A program made the translations under genes and the position numbers. This document shows positions 13,601 to 46,412 of a stretch of DNA of 64,000 bases, in pieces. Within the stretch, counting starts at the first letter, position 1. Every line of letters begins with the position of its first letter. Origin of the DNA: Odontesthes bonariensis. Lineage: Eukaryota; Chordata; Actinopteri; Atheriniformes; Atherinopsidae. The stretch lies in contig NC_134526.1 of the NCBI RefSeq assembly GCF_027942865.1, positions 19,697,784-19,761,783 of the forward strand, read 5' to 3'. Under the pieces are notes generated by a model. The model searched no databases, had not been told where the DNA came from, and worked only from the letters and a program-made list of their open reading frames with translations.

Positions 13601-16600
13601 ATGAATTATGATTATTATTAATTAATTGAATTCCAATTGGCTTGAATTGGACTTACTATCTAAGTGCCTTGAGATGACATTTGTTGTATTTGGCGCTATA
13701 TAAATAAAAATGAATTGAATTGAATTGAATTGAATAGTTCCTAGAAAGCTCTTTAGATCTTGGCGTCATGACACCATACACCTTAATAAGGGGGTAGCAA
13801 ACAGTGCATTTCAGAAGTAGGAATAAGACATGTTGAAGATGTCATTTTTTTAAAGAGTAGTTAGTACCTAATCTGGAACCCTTGGTTCAAATTTCATAAA
13901 TCTGAAGATGGGGTTTACATGCATGAAATCTTAAATCTGACATATCTATGTAGTTATTTAGCTTTAAACCACTCAAGTTTTTTTTTCACCGCATTTGTGT
14001 CAGTCATGTACAGTTGTATTTTAAAAAAAGAGCACACAACTTTATTTGCTGAAAAGCGAAACACACATCTTCCTAAAGGCATTTAGGTACATGCACTGTG
14101 TCACTAATCTAATCTACAGTCTGGCCTTACACACAGAATGTTTGTGTGCAGGTGTCCGGTAGATATTTTGCCTTCATAAGCTGGACAGTTAAATGGTAAT
14201 GAAATCCTTATATCTGTCAGATTTTTCCATGTGCTACTGTTGTTTTTGAATAGACAGAGAAGCCTCCTCTGGACAGCAACGAGGATAGAGGCTGGCTGGG
14301 AGAGGGGCAGTCTGAAACGCAGCTTACAGCTGTACCCGGTCCTGACGGAGATGCAAATGATGCAGATCGGCCGGCGTGGGACTCTAAGCTCCAGTATGTG
14401 TTGGCACAGGTGGGCTTCAGTGTAGGCTTAGGGAATGTGTGGAGGTTCCCATACCTTTGCCACCAAAATGGAGGAGGTGAGTGTCTTTTTTCAACAAAAA
14501 TGGCAAACATCAGATGATACAACATGCAAGAAAAGCAAATTAGACTCATCAGCCTTACATTTTCTAAAATCAGTCTTCCCTCCCTCCTTCCAGGGGCCTT
14601 CATGCTGCTTTATGTTTTTCTTTTACTGATTGTGGGAGTTCCACTGTTTTTTATGGAGTTGGCAGCAGGCCAGAGTATTCGGCAGGGCAGCATCGGTGTA
14701 TGGAAGCACATTTCCCCGAAGTTGGCTGGGATCGGCTACTCCAGCTGCATAGTGAGTATTGTCATTTTTCACAGGTTCTTCACTCCAGGTTTTGGGTCAA
14801 ATTGACAAGTTATACTTTGGATGATTTATTAGTTGGGACAGGTGAAAGCTGAGGTGGAGAAGCAGTGAAATCCTTTCTCCACCCTGTTACTCTATGAGAC
14901 ACCTTCACTAAAGCACAGCGATTAGCCATGTGTCAGCAAAAGGATTACCCAAAGCTTATAGCATTATGTTTGGGTTGAAAAAGTGGAGCTGTGATAAGTG
15001 TTTTTAATGTAAATCTCTAACAGAAATCATTGCCAGACTTCCTGTTTTCCTCCACCTATTGTATCTCATGAAAAAGCTGTAGCTTGTACTGTTTATTCGC
15101 CTTTCTATAAACAACTTTCTTTCTATCCCTAGCAGCACTATGTGTATACTTAAGGACTATAATGACATCATGTCATGCTGTAACTTGAGAGAGGCAGTGT
15201 GCTGTAGTTCTTTGCAGGCAGTTTGTTGCGTAACAGTTTTCTCTACTGAAGAAAAAAGCCAAACAGAGTACAGAAGAACTTTCAGTGCTCATACAGCTCA
15301 GAAACTAAATTTATAGAAGCCCATGCTTTTTCACTTGATTTTCCAGTCACTGTCAATGTGATAAACCTCATTCTCTCGGGATCACATGCTTAAAAATACA
15401 GCATTACAAAGCTAAACCCTATTTTGGTTCATTTGAATTTAGAATTTATTCCACTAAAAGTAGAATTTCAAAGAATATGCTGTATAGTGTTTAGCGCATT
15501 TTGTATCCAGTATCTTAAGAATCATAGTAGAGAAAATGTTCATCAAGTAATTAATTCTTTCCTCTTCTCTAGGTTTGTTTTTACGTGGCTCTTTACTACA
15601 ATGTTATAATTGCCTGGAGCATATTCTACTTAGGTAATTCCTTTCAGTATCCTCTGCCATGGGAACATTGTCCAACTGATGGAACCAGCAATGACACAGG
15701 TACGCTCATAACAGAGAATTTAAATCAGATACAATGTCACATAGTGGCCAGATCAAAGTCTACAGTGTCCTCTGTCTTCATTCAACAGCAAAGGAATGTG
15801 CAAGTAGCTCCCCAACGTCATATTTCTGGTTTCGGAAAGCCCTCGACATCACAAATTCCATCGAAGAATCTGGAGAGTTTAACCCCGTCATGACAGGCTG
15901 TTTATTGGCTGGTTGGGCAATTGTGGCGCTGGCTATGATCAAGGGCATCAAATCCTCTGCAAAGGTAAGAAATCACTGAGCCGGAGGGATGACGATATCA
16001 AGGTCGATTCCCTCAGCACATCCCTCCTTCACACATTTTTTGCTCAGATCATGCTTAAAGTTATACGGTGAAAGTATGAGGAACCATAGGTGGAAACAGG
16101 ATCAAATGGCCCTGTATATAAACTCTGTATTTACTTAGAAATAGTGCCGGACAACATTATTAAGTTGGGAAATTTAGAACTCTTAATTGTTTTTTGAACA
16201 ACTTACAGTGTATCCTCACTTTGAGATAATCACCTTTTCATATCACAACTTTTTTCTCTTCGGGAACTGAAGAAGCCAGTTTCTTTGATTATTTTCTTAA
16301 ACAAAAAGTTTTTCCTTTCTCTGTAGGATTTCAGCTGCTCAACAGTCTGGCTCCTTTGCTGTATTTAATGTTTCATAATGTGCAAGTTGTGAAGCGTGCA
16401 CACTTATTTCCCAAAATGTCATCTCTTTTCTTTCAAATTTTCTGACACATAAATCATTCTCTGTTTCTTCTGATCTTAGGTGATGTACTTTTCCTCAGTT
16501 TTTCCCTATGTGGTGCTCTTTATTTTCCTTGTCAGAGGATTGTTATTGGATGGTGCCATGGAAGGAATCGCCTACATGTTTTATCCCAAAGTAAGCACAG

Positions 16601-19600
16601 ATCTTCACCGAAATGATTTCTGTTCTTAATTTTGATCTATCTAAATGATAAATTAGTATTCTAAATATTCAAAAGGACTTTTTTTTTCTCAAAAGTCTTG
16701 TTGAATTATTGACTCAGTAAGATTTTCTTTTGTTGCATTTTTTCCAGCTGGAAATCTGGCTCAATGTGCAGGTTTGGCGGCAGGCAGCTACACAGGTTTT
16801 TTTCGCCTTGGGTCTGGGCTATGGTTCTGTTATTGCGTATTCCTCCTACAATCCAGTCCATAACAATTGCCACAGGGATGCACTGATGGTCTCCTGCATC
16901 AACTTCATGACGTCTGTGCTGGCCTCGCTCGTGGTTTTCGTCGTGCTAGGCTTCCGTGCAAAAAACATTGCGCTGCGCTGCGTGGCTGAGTACGTATGCG
17001 AGTGTGCATGATGAAACATACCTTCTTGCTTTATATCGCTGTCCACTTTGCAAAAGATTGTTTTATTGTCTGACTGAAAGGTGGAGCATTTGAGTTGCAT
17101 TTAATCTCAGTTGTGGAGAGAATAGCACTCCAAAAAAAAAACATATTATTGATTTCAACCTCTTCCAGGAATCTAGGTGTATTTAAACTCATGGCATCTA
17201 ACGGATCCAGCCAGCAGTGGTGGCCTCGGTTCAACATGACAGACCCAAGTTCTGTGTCCATAGCTGAATACACGGAGTGGTACGATCGCTATGGCTCCAT
17301 GGTGGGTCCTAAAATCACTCACTGCACTCTGGAGGAGGAGATGAACAAGGTATGTGTTAACTATTAAAAAACAGGTTACAAAAGTCAAAACCAGCTTCAC
17401 TGTGATCTCCTGAGAAAATGCCATCAGGGGACACGATTAAAGGGAAAATAAAGGCCACTTTGAGCAGATAATTAAAGTCAACATGTCAAGTGAAACTGAT
17501 TTCATGGGTGGAGTCTTGGAAGCTGGCAGCATGATTAAAATAACCATTAAAGATTTAGCAAATGTTGATGTTTGGATTATTGTAGCTTTATATGAAATGT
17601 CTAAATGCACTAATTCTTAGGATTTTTGTGTCTCATGCAGAAATACAGACAGAATACGTTTTCAGTCAAAAACTAGATTTGTCAACAGTAATAAAGGCAA
17701 TACACGCCAAATATGTTTTATCTCAAACAATGTCAATTGTGATTACTCTAATTGTGAATCCAAAAATTTTGTTTGCAGAACTTGAAGATTTGCTTTCTCT
17801 TGGTCCAAATTTCATAGCAGGACCTATAGTGAGAGATGTAATACATTTAAGGTACCTTGAATATCAATTTGAGGGAAATTTAGCACCTATTTATCATTTA
17901 TCATCACTTTTTATTACATTTGCCAGAAAGGTAAATGCAAATATTCTTTTGCTATAAACCTGTTCTAGATGTGAGCTTTTAAAATTGACATAGTGTTAGC
18001 AAATTGAGAGATAAGCGAGAGACTTTATCCCCTCTGAGAAAATAGATTTGCTCTGAGTGGGCATGTTCTTTTTGATTTAGTGTGTTTTGATAATGTAGAG
18101 GTAACAAGAACTTTTAGATTTACAGACCAAACTTTTGGATTCACCTTGTAATCACAAACTTATATAACTTTCAACTTGGCTTTTTGTTTTGCTCCAGCAT
18201 CTTTAGAGTTATGTCCTTGAATCTTTTTTGTGATTGCAGATCAGTTTGATTGCGTAATACTTACACATAAGCAACTCCATATGAATCAACAATGTAGCAG
18301 CGAGCCAGTATACATAAAGTTATATGTAGAGGCATAACAAGATGGGAAAACTGATATCATGGGTTCAAAAACAGATGTGGCAATGCAGAGGGCAATTTAA
18401 GCCAATATACTTCGTATGCATTAAGCTGCGATGAAGGCTAAGATCAGATATAGAGAGATATGTCCAATGAGTTGCAATTCAGACCAAATTAGTTTTCTAA
18501 CTACGCACGAGATTAGCTTAGCGGGAAAGGTTAGGTTAGGTTTCCCGGGAAACCTGCAGGAATCTGGGAGGTGGTGCGAAAGATTGCAGGTAGGTTGCAA
18601 GTCAAGGCAAGATGAAAAAATATGGGACATTAATCATATCTACAGGATAAAAGGTTGTATGCTGTGATAGAGGAAAGAAAGGAGAAATTACATAAACAAA
18701 GAAAGATGTACAAAAAGTCATGCTATCTCACAGTTTTTTGTTTAGTTTTAAAAAAAGATCCGTACTCTCAGAAATAGAGGTTCAGGAAGAGTATAATGGG
18801 TACATGGAGCTATTTGTTCGGATGTGATCCCACAGTGTTGTACTTGTGTGCTTTCAGGGTGTTGAGGGGACAGGCCTGGCATTTATAGCATTCACTGAGG
18901 TGATGGCCCTGTTCCCAGCCAGCCCCTTCTGGTCCACACTGTTTTTCCTGATGCTGCTCAACCTGGGCCTCAGCACCATGTTTGGGACCATGCAGGGAAT
19001 CCTCACGCCTCTCATGGACAATTTTAGTGTCTTGGGACGCCACCGGACCCTTCTCACTGGTACTGCATACTTATCAACACATGTTCAAACACCTCTCTGT
19101 ATTAGAGACGCTGATAGTTTAGAGTTTCTAGTTGATGATGGACCTGATGCATTGTGTCATCACTTGTTTTTCCAGTTATCAGAAGGTATTGAGAACTGTG
19201 AGAATAAGCATGTTGGACATTGATAGTTGTTGACGATTATCAAGATTCAACAAAAGAATTGAGCTTTGGTCTGTTACATTGTATCAAATAGATAATATAA
19301 GCTTTTCTTCTTCCTGCACTCTTACCAGACACCATGTTCTCACCTTTTTTTCAGTGTCTGGCTGTGCTTTAGGGTTCATAATAGGATTATTATTCACCCA
19401 ACGCTCTGGCAACTATTTCGTGACTATGTTTGACGACTATTCTGCAACTCTGCCATTAGTCATTGTCGTCATTTTTGAAACCATCAGTGTGGCATGGGTT
19501 TATGGCACAGATCGGTAAGAAACAATGACATATTGTTGCTATGAAATTATCACTACTATATTTTTGTCGAACATGTTTCGCCATGTCTTTCATAAAATGC

Positions 19601-21294
19601 TTATCATGCGAATATTTTCCATCCTTACAGCTTCCTGGATGATATTGAAGTCATGCTCAAGTGGCGCCCTCCAGTGGTGTACAAGTATCTTTGGAAATAT
19701 GTGTGTTTAATAGCGATGATCAGTCTCCTGGCTGCCAGCTTGTTGCGCATGGTCTTCAAAGCCCCCACATACACCGCCTGGAATCAAACCACTGTAAGAT
19801 CTTAGACTGCAGATTTTTTTCTGAATATACAACACTTTAAAGTCAAAATCACCTGTTATGATTGACAGTTTTCAGCCCAGACTGGGAAGTCTTTATAACA
19901 ATAACACTTTTTTTTTTTGGTTCTTCAAGCTCAGCACAGTTTGAAAGGAAACAGTGGATACTACTACAAGCGTGTGTTTGATTTAGTCCCTTTAACATGT
20001 AGTGCCCAAATGGATTCAAAAGTAGCTGGACTGATGCACATGAAGTCAAACAAAATCATTATGTTTTTATTTTTTCAATCCTTTGCATTCAGTGACATCA
20101 GCAGACCCTTTGTATCGTTTATGGTGATAAACTTCCAGGCATTCGAAGCTGCTTTTGCTTTTTGTGGGGTCTCTGCCTTTAGTCTGGCCTTTAGAAAGGA
20201 AAGCTTTACCTCGGTCAAATTTAGATCTGAGTGGCCAGAGACCATGTACCCCTACCCTTCACCCTGATTTGCCCTTCTGTTACTTTTGATGCACGCTCGA
20301 GATCAGATGTTGTTCAAAAAGTTTTGTCCTTTTCATTGAATCTGAGCACATAAAGCAGGCAGACCCTGTATACCGCTGCATTCACCCACAGTAATCACTC
20401 CTTCCTGTGGAGCACTGCTTTATATTATCCTTCTACCAGATTACTTTTTAAGCCTCATTGTCATATTCTTTATCTGCATGGCCTCCCCTTTGTTCCAGTA
20501 CTGACAGGCAATCTCAGTCTAAATGGAGTCAAGTCAGTTTTGAGCGATATGTGAGCAGTTTGTGCAGAAAACAGATCGCACATCTGCCCAAAAAACATTT
20601 TGTAGCCAAATGATAGACTTCTTTTTTAACTAATTTAGTGGTAATGAGCCAAAGAACATGGACCCAATAAACAAAAAGTGTATAATTATTGTATAGCTGG
20701 TATTACAGGTGGTTTAAATAGTTTAAAACATTTGTGGTAGCAGTATCAACTTACACTTTTTATTTGTTGATCTGCTGGTACAGCCGCTATAAATTTATTC
20801 GACAAATAACTAATGTAACAGATAGAGCCAATCTCAAATGTTTATGGTCAGTAACTAGTTATTGCATTGTTAATATAGTTTGTACTAAGGTGAAAGGCTC
20901 TCTCCCATGTTTTCTCACTTAATGCCATGCCTCCTCATTGCTTTAGGGTTCCGAGATGACTCTGGAGTACCCAGGCTGGGCCCTGGCTATGATTGTCATG
21001 CTCATAGTCTTTGCCAGCTTGCCAGTGCCCATTGGCTACATCCATTCCATGTTGATGAACCGCATGGTCCAAGACGGTCCATCCCAGGAGGGACCTGGTC
21101 AGGAGATGCACCGCGAGTTGTACACCAAGTGCAACTCCACAGATCAGCTGGATTCCAACTCTCATCAATCCCCCTCTGAGGAAGACCAGGGCCGCCCCAG
21201 GACTACCTTCCTGCCAGTGGGAAACGAACGCTACCGGCTTCTGCCCCAGCAGGAGGAAGAGGAGGAAGAGGAGGAGCAAGATACAGGTGTCTGA
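6821..21294 (+). CDS. slc6a16: Sodium-dependent neutral amino acid transporter-like protein, SLC6A16 (NTT5) type
   Basis: SLC6-family plasma-membrane transporter with 12 predicted transmembrane helices and Na+-coupled uptake by family analogy; the substrate of SLC6A16 itself is poorly defined. Coding exons: 6821-6823, 14254-14476, 14594-14751, 15573-15699, 15789-15964, 16480-16590, 16748-16989, 17169-17349, 18858-19059, 19355-19514, 19631-19793, 20947-21294. All junctions are GT/AG and in phase, giving 697 aa. Diagnostic motifs are the TM1 signature [17 protein letters not shown], then [33 protein letters not shown] (TM6 region) and [19 protein letters not shown]. The large loop after TM3 has an N-glycosylation motif (NDT). 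The C-terminus ends in eight glutamates and DTGV. It is close to SLC6A15/17 in sequence, but its position next to slc17a7 matches SLC6A16. The weakest point is the ATG-only first exon. Confidence 0.9.
7631..7662. repeat. (ATA)n microsatellite
   Basis: About ten uninterrupted ATA units in slc6a16 intron 1. Confidence 0.9.
8657..9247. mobile_element. 590 bp foldback transposon with long terminal inverted repeats (MULE-like)
   Basis: The two halves are near-perfect reverse complements. The left arm starts TACGGTGGCCGAGAAGGGC and the right arm ends with its complement. Arms are roughly 270 bp and meet around a short asymmetric loop that holds a perfect-looking hairpin, GATATAGCAGCG...CGCTGCTATATC (about 8933-8964). 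Each arm contains several imperfect ~20 bp tandem units built on AACAAATTAACATTTCAGAA. A 10 bp direct repeat, ATGGTGCATG, flanks the element at 8645-8654 and 9249-9258. Long TIRs plus a 9-11 bp duplication are typical of Mutator-like elements; that assignment is an inference. There is no coding capacity. It lies in slc6a16 intron 1. Confidence 0.85.
11104..11791 (-). mobile_element. 5'-truncated Rex3-like (RTE clade) LINE, 3' end of reverse transcriptase ORF
   Basis: A minus-strand open frame of 219 codons (11779-11120) encodes the C-terminal part of a non-LTR reverse transcriptase. It includes [59 protein letters not shown] and [12 protein letters not shown]. The 3' end on the minus strand finishes in a (GATG)n tail, seen on the plus strand as repeated CCAT at 11104-11120; this tail type is described for fish Rex3. 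A 12 bp direct repeat, ATAGATATATTG, lies at 11092-11103 and 11805-11816 and is a likely target-site duplication. The insertion is 5'-truncated, as is common for LINEs, and sits in slc6a16 intron 1. The frame is open over its full visible length, so the copy may be fairly young. Confidence 0.85.
12080..12360. repeat. Probable degraded transposon fragment
   Basis: The text here (CCATAACATTTCCATCTCCA, then TGATTCATCTGTCCAGAGC) resembles sequence seen in decayed fish DNA transposons, and the minus strand has a short peptide with [10 protein letters not shown]. No terminal repeats are visible. Classification is uncertain. Confidence 0.3.
12623..13735 (+). mobile_element. L2-like LINE, 3' end with last ORF2 codons and 3' UTR
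   Basis: An open frame at 12623-12808 (61 codons plus stop) reads [20 protein letters not shown], then [20 protein letters not shown] and [16 protein letters not shown], the usual C-terminus of fish L2-type LINE ORF2. It is followed by a ~900 bp 3' UTR that ends TGCCTTGAGATGAC, GGCGCTATATAAATAAA and a tandem (TGAAT)n tail to 13735. Within the UTR a segment with CTACCCGAACCAGGGTTTG is duplicated in tandem (about 12890 and 12947). It is 5'-truncated and sits in slc6a16 intron 1, in the same orientation as the gene. Confidence 0.8.
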
Positions 21295-21840
21295 GTGAGG
21301 GTTTATTGTTTTTGAAAGGACAAAACTTTGAACCCAAAAGAAAAAAAGAGAAGCATGAAAGAAAATGCATACTAAAGAGAGATTATTCCTTATCAGCATA
21401 ATTCTTTAATAGAGTAATCCTCTCTGTATTATCTGTATATATTAAGAAAACTTTAAATTATCGATAAGCCAAAGTTATTTTAACTATGTTTATTATTGGT
21501 GGTTCATTGCCAGTCAAATCAATTTTTTCCTTTTAGCTCCCATTTGTTCTCTGAACTATGTATATGTTGTTCAGAAAAACACTTGGAAATGCATTAAAAA
21601 GGAAACAGGCAGCCATATTTAATGAAACTGAGTATCTTGTTTGAAAAAGACCAGCCGCCAACACGTCAAACCACTGTAGGTTTGACTAGCTTGTCTTCAT
21701 ATGGGAGTTACAACTCAGTGGCGTTTGAACTGTAGAATGCAGCCACTGGTAAATATGCTTTATGAGAGGTATTTTTAGCTAAACAAGTATGATGTTGCAT
21801 GAAAACATTCTACCTTAAGGAACTGTGATGTGTTTGCATA

Positions 21841-21842
<2 letters not shown>

Positions 21843-21914
<72 letters not shown>
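21843..21914. repeat. (TG)36 microsatellite in slc6a16 3' UTR
   Basis: Seventy-two bases of uninterrupted TG between the stop codon at 21294 and the AATAAA at 21973. Confidence 0.95.
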
Positions 21915-21916
<2 letters not shown>

Positions 21917-21972
21917 AGTGCGTGTGCAGGCCTTTGTATTTGAATGTTTCTGTTATGTATCAGTAGCTGTGA

Positions 21973-21978
21973 AATAAA
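21973..21978 (+). terminator. Candidate polyadenylation signal of slc6a16
   Basis: AATAAA about 680 bp after the stop codon, just downstream of the TG microsatellite. The sequence from here to about 23700 shows no further gene and is read as intergenic. Confidence 0.55.
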
Positions 21979-23702
21979 CAAATGTGACTATAGGATCACT
22001 TTATTTTATATTTGTATAATTTTACCTCACAAAACCACAGCAAAGTTTTTACATGGGTTCAGACAAAGTGTTCGTTGTAGCAGCGGTGTAAGGTGCAGGA
22101 TGGCAACTTAAATAAATCTCTAGATGGTAACAGCCTGACCCTGTTTCTTATGATTTGCACTCTTGAAACTCGTTTCAGATGTCATACTCTGAAAATGACC
22201 TTGTATCTTTTAACTCGGTGTATCATAATTCCTTCAAGGTGTATCAAGAAATGGTCAAAAAAAAAATTGGTTTTTGAGCAAATTTTGAGTTTTTTTTATT
22301 TTTTTTATTGCTACTTTGCTAACAGAACAAAATATATGATTGTGTGAATATTAAAGCATAACATCAAGTGAACACCTTTGTTATTAAAACACACCAGTGC
22401 AACTGACTGAGACTTAAACTGTCACTGTGTTTAAAGACCTTTTCAGCGGGAGTGACTTTTGTCTAACTACTGAAGTTTAAAGGGAAGTTCCATCCTTTTT
22501 AGGAAAATATGCTCAAATTTGTTGTTCTCTCTTTGCAGTTTGCAGTTGAGGTGGGATGGGTTCTATGTGCAGTTTGAATTCTTTAAAATTACATTTATCT
22601 GGATATCATGTCATATTCATATACTTGAATTTTTCAATGTTTAATCCTGAAATGTCAGATATGATCAGGCAAAAGTTGGGGCATCTCAGATCAAATTTCC
22701 TACAGTGAGTACATAAGCATTTTTTAAAGATTTATCTGGTTTCTAGATGACAATGTCATTGATTCATCTTTCTCTAATATTTGAAACTCAGAGCCTTTCC
22801 TGTTGTCTGTTGCTTCAGGCAACATATTAATTCACCTGAATACCTCAAACAGATTAAGAAGAATGATTAAATCCTCCACTGTTTTTCTCTAAACCTAACT
22901 TTGCCATTTGCTACTTGAAGATTTAAATTTTCAAAATACATTGGGTTTGTTTATATGTTTGCAGGAAAGATATTCAACCGAAGACTCATCCATGAAGGTC
23001 ATATTTGTGCAGGTGTCACTATATAAGTGTACGCTGCAGAACCACTTCACACCTTCAGTGTTCCAGGATTTTTTTTTTAGTCTGCCAGACCTCAATTTCA
23101 GCTCCATGTTTCCTGTTAACACAAAAAAATGGCAGAGTTCAACACATCAAAGTAGAGGCGCCTATGGCTTCTGATTGTTTAAAAAATGAGACTGTGATTC
23201 TTACACTTTGAAATTTGCATCTTCTGCAAGATCTCTTTGACTAACAAGTACATTAAGGTGTCATGCTCCTCTGCCCTTTGTCCCGCTCTACATATACATA
23301 AAATGGTTGAAATGTTAAATGGAAAGTGTCATCTTTAATTTTAGTGTTTTTTATTAATTCATCTTAACTCAAAGTTACTCAAAAGTATAAATTTTGTCTG
23401 AACGTGTGCGTGCTACTGTACATACAATAAATCAATTTTAAAAAGTCCTTTTTTATTGTTTTAATACTGGGAATTGATTAAACTCCTGCTGACAAACCTT
23501 TCTTGCTATATTGTGCTAAAATATTCTAAAACCTTGAGCCACAACAGGAGAAAAAACTGCGCATCGGGTTTTTCTTTCTGTGAATGTCAAAGCATTATCA
23601 GCAAGATCAACAATGATCATGGTTGCCTAATTGGCCGTAAGTTCGGATTTGAATATTTAAAATCTTGTGCTATTTAGGATACATAAACGCAAAAAAAATC
23701 CT

Positions 23703-23902
23703 TCAAAAGCGACCAAAAGCAACGTTAACCGTCGCTCTGTACACCTGTCTGAAGCTCAACTGAAACTGAAGTGTAGGTTGGTGTTGGTAGGGAGGGATGA
23801 GAACGAGAGACACAGTGAGAGAGAGGAGAACAGCGCGCGCTCAGGCAGGACAGGAGGGCGCGCGGGACATCAGCACACCGGCCGGGTCAAGGAGCTGCAA
23901 CG
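23703..23902 (+). promoter_or_regulatory. slc17a7 5' UTR and promoter-proximal region
   Basis: GC- and CpG-richer block (GCGCGCTCAGG, GGCGCGCGGGACATC) directly upstream of the VGLUT1 start codon, with purine-rich GAGAGA tracts. The transcription start is not determinable by eye. An upstream frame at 23667 reads through the start region in a different frame and is not the gene product. Confidence 0.5.
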
Positions 23903-44314
<20,412 letters not shown>

Positions 44315-44492
44315 AAGACCGATGTGATATAAGTGTAAAAAAATGATAAAGAGGAGGATTGTTTTGGGGAGAGGGATTGTGAGAGTCACTGCTGAACTGA
44401 AAGGACCTGCTGTGTGCTTTTGTACTTTATTTGCAACTGCACATATCAAGAGTATGCATCCAATTTGTTCCATTGTGAGTGTATCCGTGAGT

Positions 44493-44548
<56 letters not shown>

Positions 44549-46412
44549 AGGCATGCGGGTGTCTGAGTGGTTGGTGTATATGGACACAAACAGTTTTCAG
44601 TCACAAAATCTGAACTTTCTTCCTGCTCCTAAGTTTGATGTTAATGCTCAGGAGGTCTGGTTCCACAACATCACTGAGAAGTGTGTATGAGTGTGTTTGT
44701 GTATGGTGGGCTTTTACCTGCACAGCAACTTGCCCCAAACCACTGGCATTGTGTCGTTTTAGAAAATTTTATTTAATGTGTGAGCCAAGCATTTGTTCTA
44801 TTTTCTTTGCTGGGAAAGCACCTGTGGAGCCTCAGTAACACTTTAGAGCTTAAAACAATATCCAAAATCACTGATGTCATCGCTCACAGTGCTTTCACAT
44901 CAAACTGAAATCATATTGATCCTATAATAAATTATAAAAGGTGTATATGTTTTTTTTGCAATCTACACTGAATACTTTCAGTTGTTCCATTTTAGAGGGA
45001 AAGGGTGCTTTGGTGTTGTATTGGTGTATGTGTGTAAAGCTGTAAAAACTTGTTTCAGTCTCCCCTTCATGTGTGTGTACAAAGGTGTGTGTTTGACTTT
45101 GCTTATAAAGCTGCTTGTGGTGTCTAGCTGAGTCTCACCTGGGTCTGACCGAACTAGGTCAGGTCCAGCCTGGCTTATGGGCCACAATGCATACATCATG
45201 AGTACTCATCTGATACATTTGAGCTTCCATTTGGTGAGCCTGTGCCCATCAGAGAGATGGCCCAGAATGACAAGTGGAGTGTGATAGTTGCTTTACTGTT
45301 GCACTGATTAACCAGAACGGTTCGTTAGATAGTTATATCATTCCCCGGCCTCACGGCACGAGCCATCTCTGTTCATGCCTTTCTCTGTACCTCCGCAGCT
45401 GCCTCCCTTCTGTCTTCTCCTTTTTTTTGTCTTTAACCTCTATTGCGGCTGTTTCACCGTCCTTATCGCCTAAATGTCGGTCCTGTTTGTGTTGCTAGGT
45501 CAAAGCCTTTCAGACTGTCTAAGTGTGTGACAGTAAATGTGTTGTGGTGATGGGTGCAGGTGCTGAAACATTGTGCAGTGAGTGTGTTTTAATGAGCATA
45601 ATGGTGCAGCTCCCTGCCAGAATGCTCTTTCTTTTAGTCACAGCACACAACAATACACAGAGAGTTCATTTCATGGAAGCACAGTCACGTTCACCTGTGC
45701 AGAGGGGATGGTGACACACTATTTGATAGAATTAGCAGGACTTTATAATCAAACACCACCAGAGAATGTGCTGAGTTTGGCCAATCACACAGCTCCTCTC
45801 ACATGCTTTTAAAGCAGCACCTTCTCCGTCTTGATGCAGTGACAGCTGGGTAATGGAGTGCTGGGTAACTGTTCTGTTGTGAAACCTACAGAATGCAGTT
45901 CTTTTTGCTCGTGGATACAGAGTAGAGAGTCATGAAACCACACAAGCATGCACCTACACTTTCACACAAGCAACTCCTGCACTCAGCTTGAATTTGCAGG
46001 CCATTTGAGAGAAAACGAATGTTAAAAAGGATGTATTTCAATCAAATGAGGGTATAATGGTAACATATGTCGGTAGCCTCTGTTGAGAAACTATTTTAAA
46101 AATTGAGACAGGCAAAGTATTATTTTGTTTTGAGTGTAATGTCTTCCAGACATAAATGATTACTCCTATGAACCATTTCATTTCTAAGTGTTGTATCAGT
46201 GTATCTTTCAGAAAGTTTCTTCTTTGTCTCAGTTTATGGCTGTTCCAATGTTGTCCCCGCCCCTCTTGATGAAATGTGTGCTTATTTGGTGGGAATCGGT
46301 GTAAAGAGAAAAAAACAAAAGAGGAGATGATCCTATTCAAACATGCAAAAATGTGAAAAAGACTTTATGTACAAAAAAAATGCAAATGTGAGATGACCTT
46401 GTGTAAAATAAA
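44315..46412 (+). other. slc17a7 3' UTR with (GT)n and two candidate poly(A) signals
   Basis: Follows the TAG at 44312-44314. It contains a ~46 bp GT run (44498-44543), an AATAAA at 44926-44931 and another at 46407-46412. Either could end the transcript, so the UTR is about 0.6 or 2.1 kb. No coding exon is seen. Confidence 0.5.
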
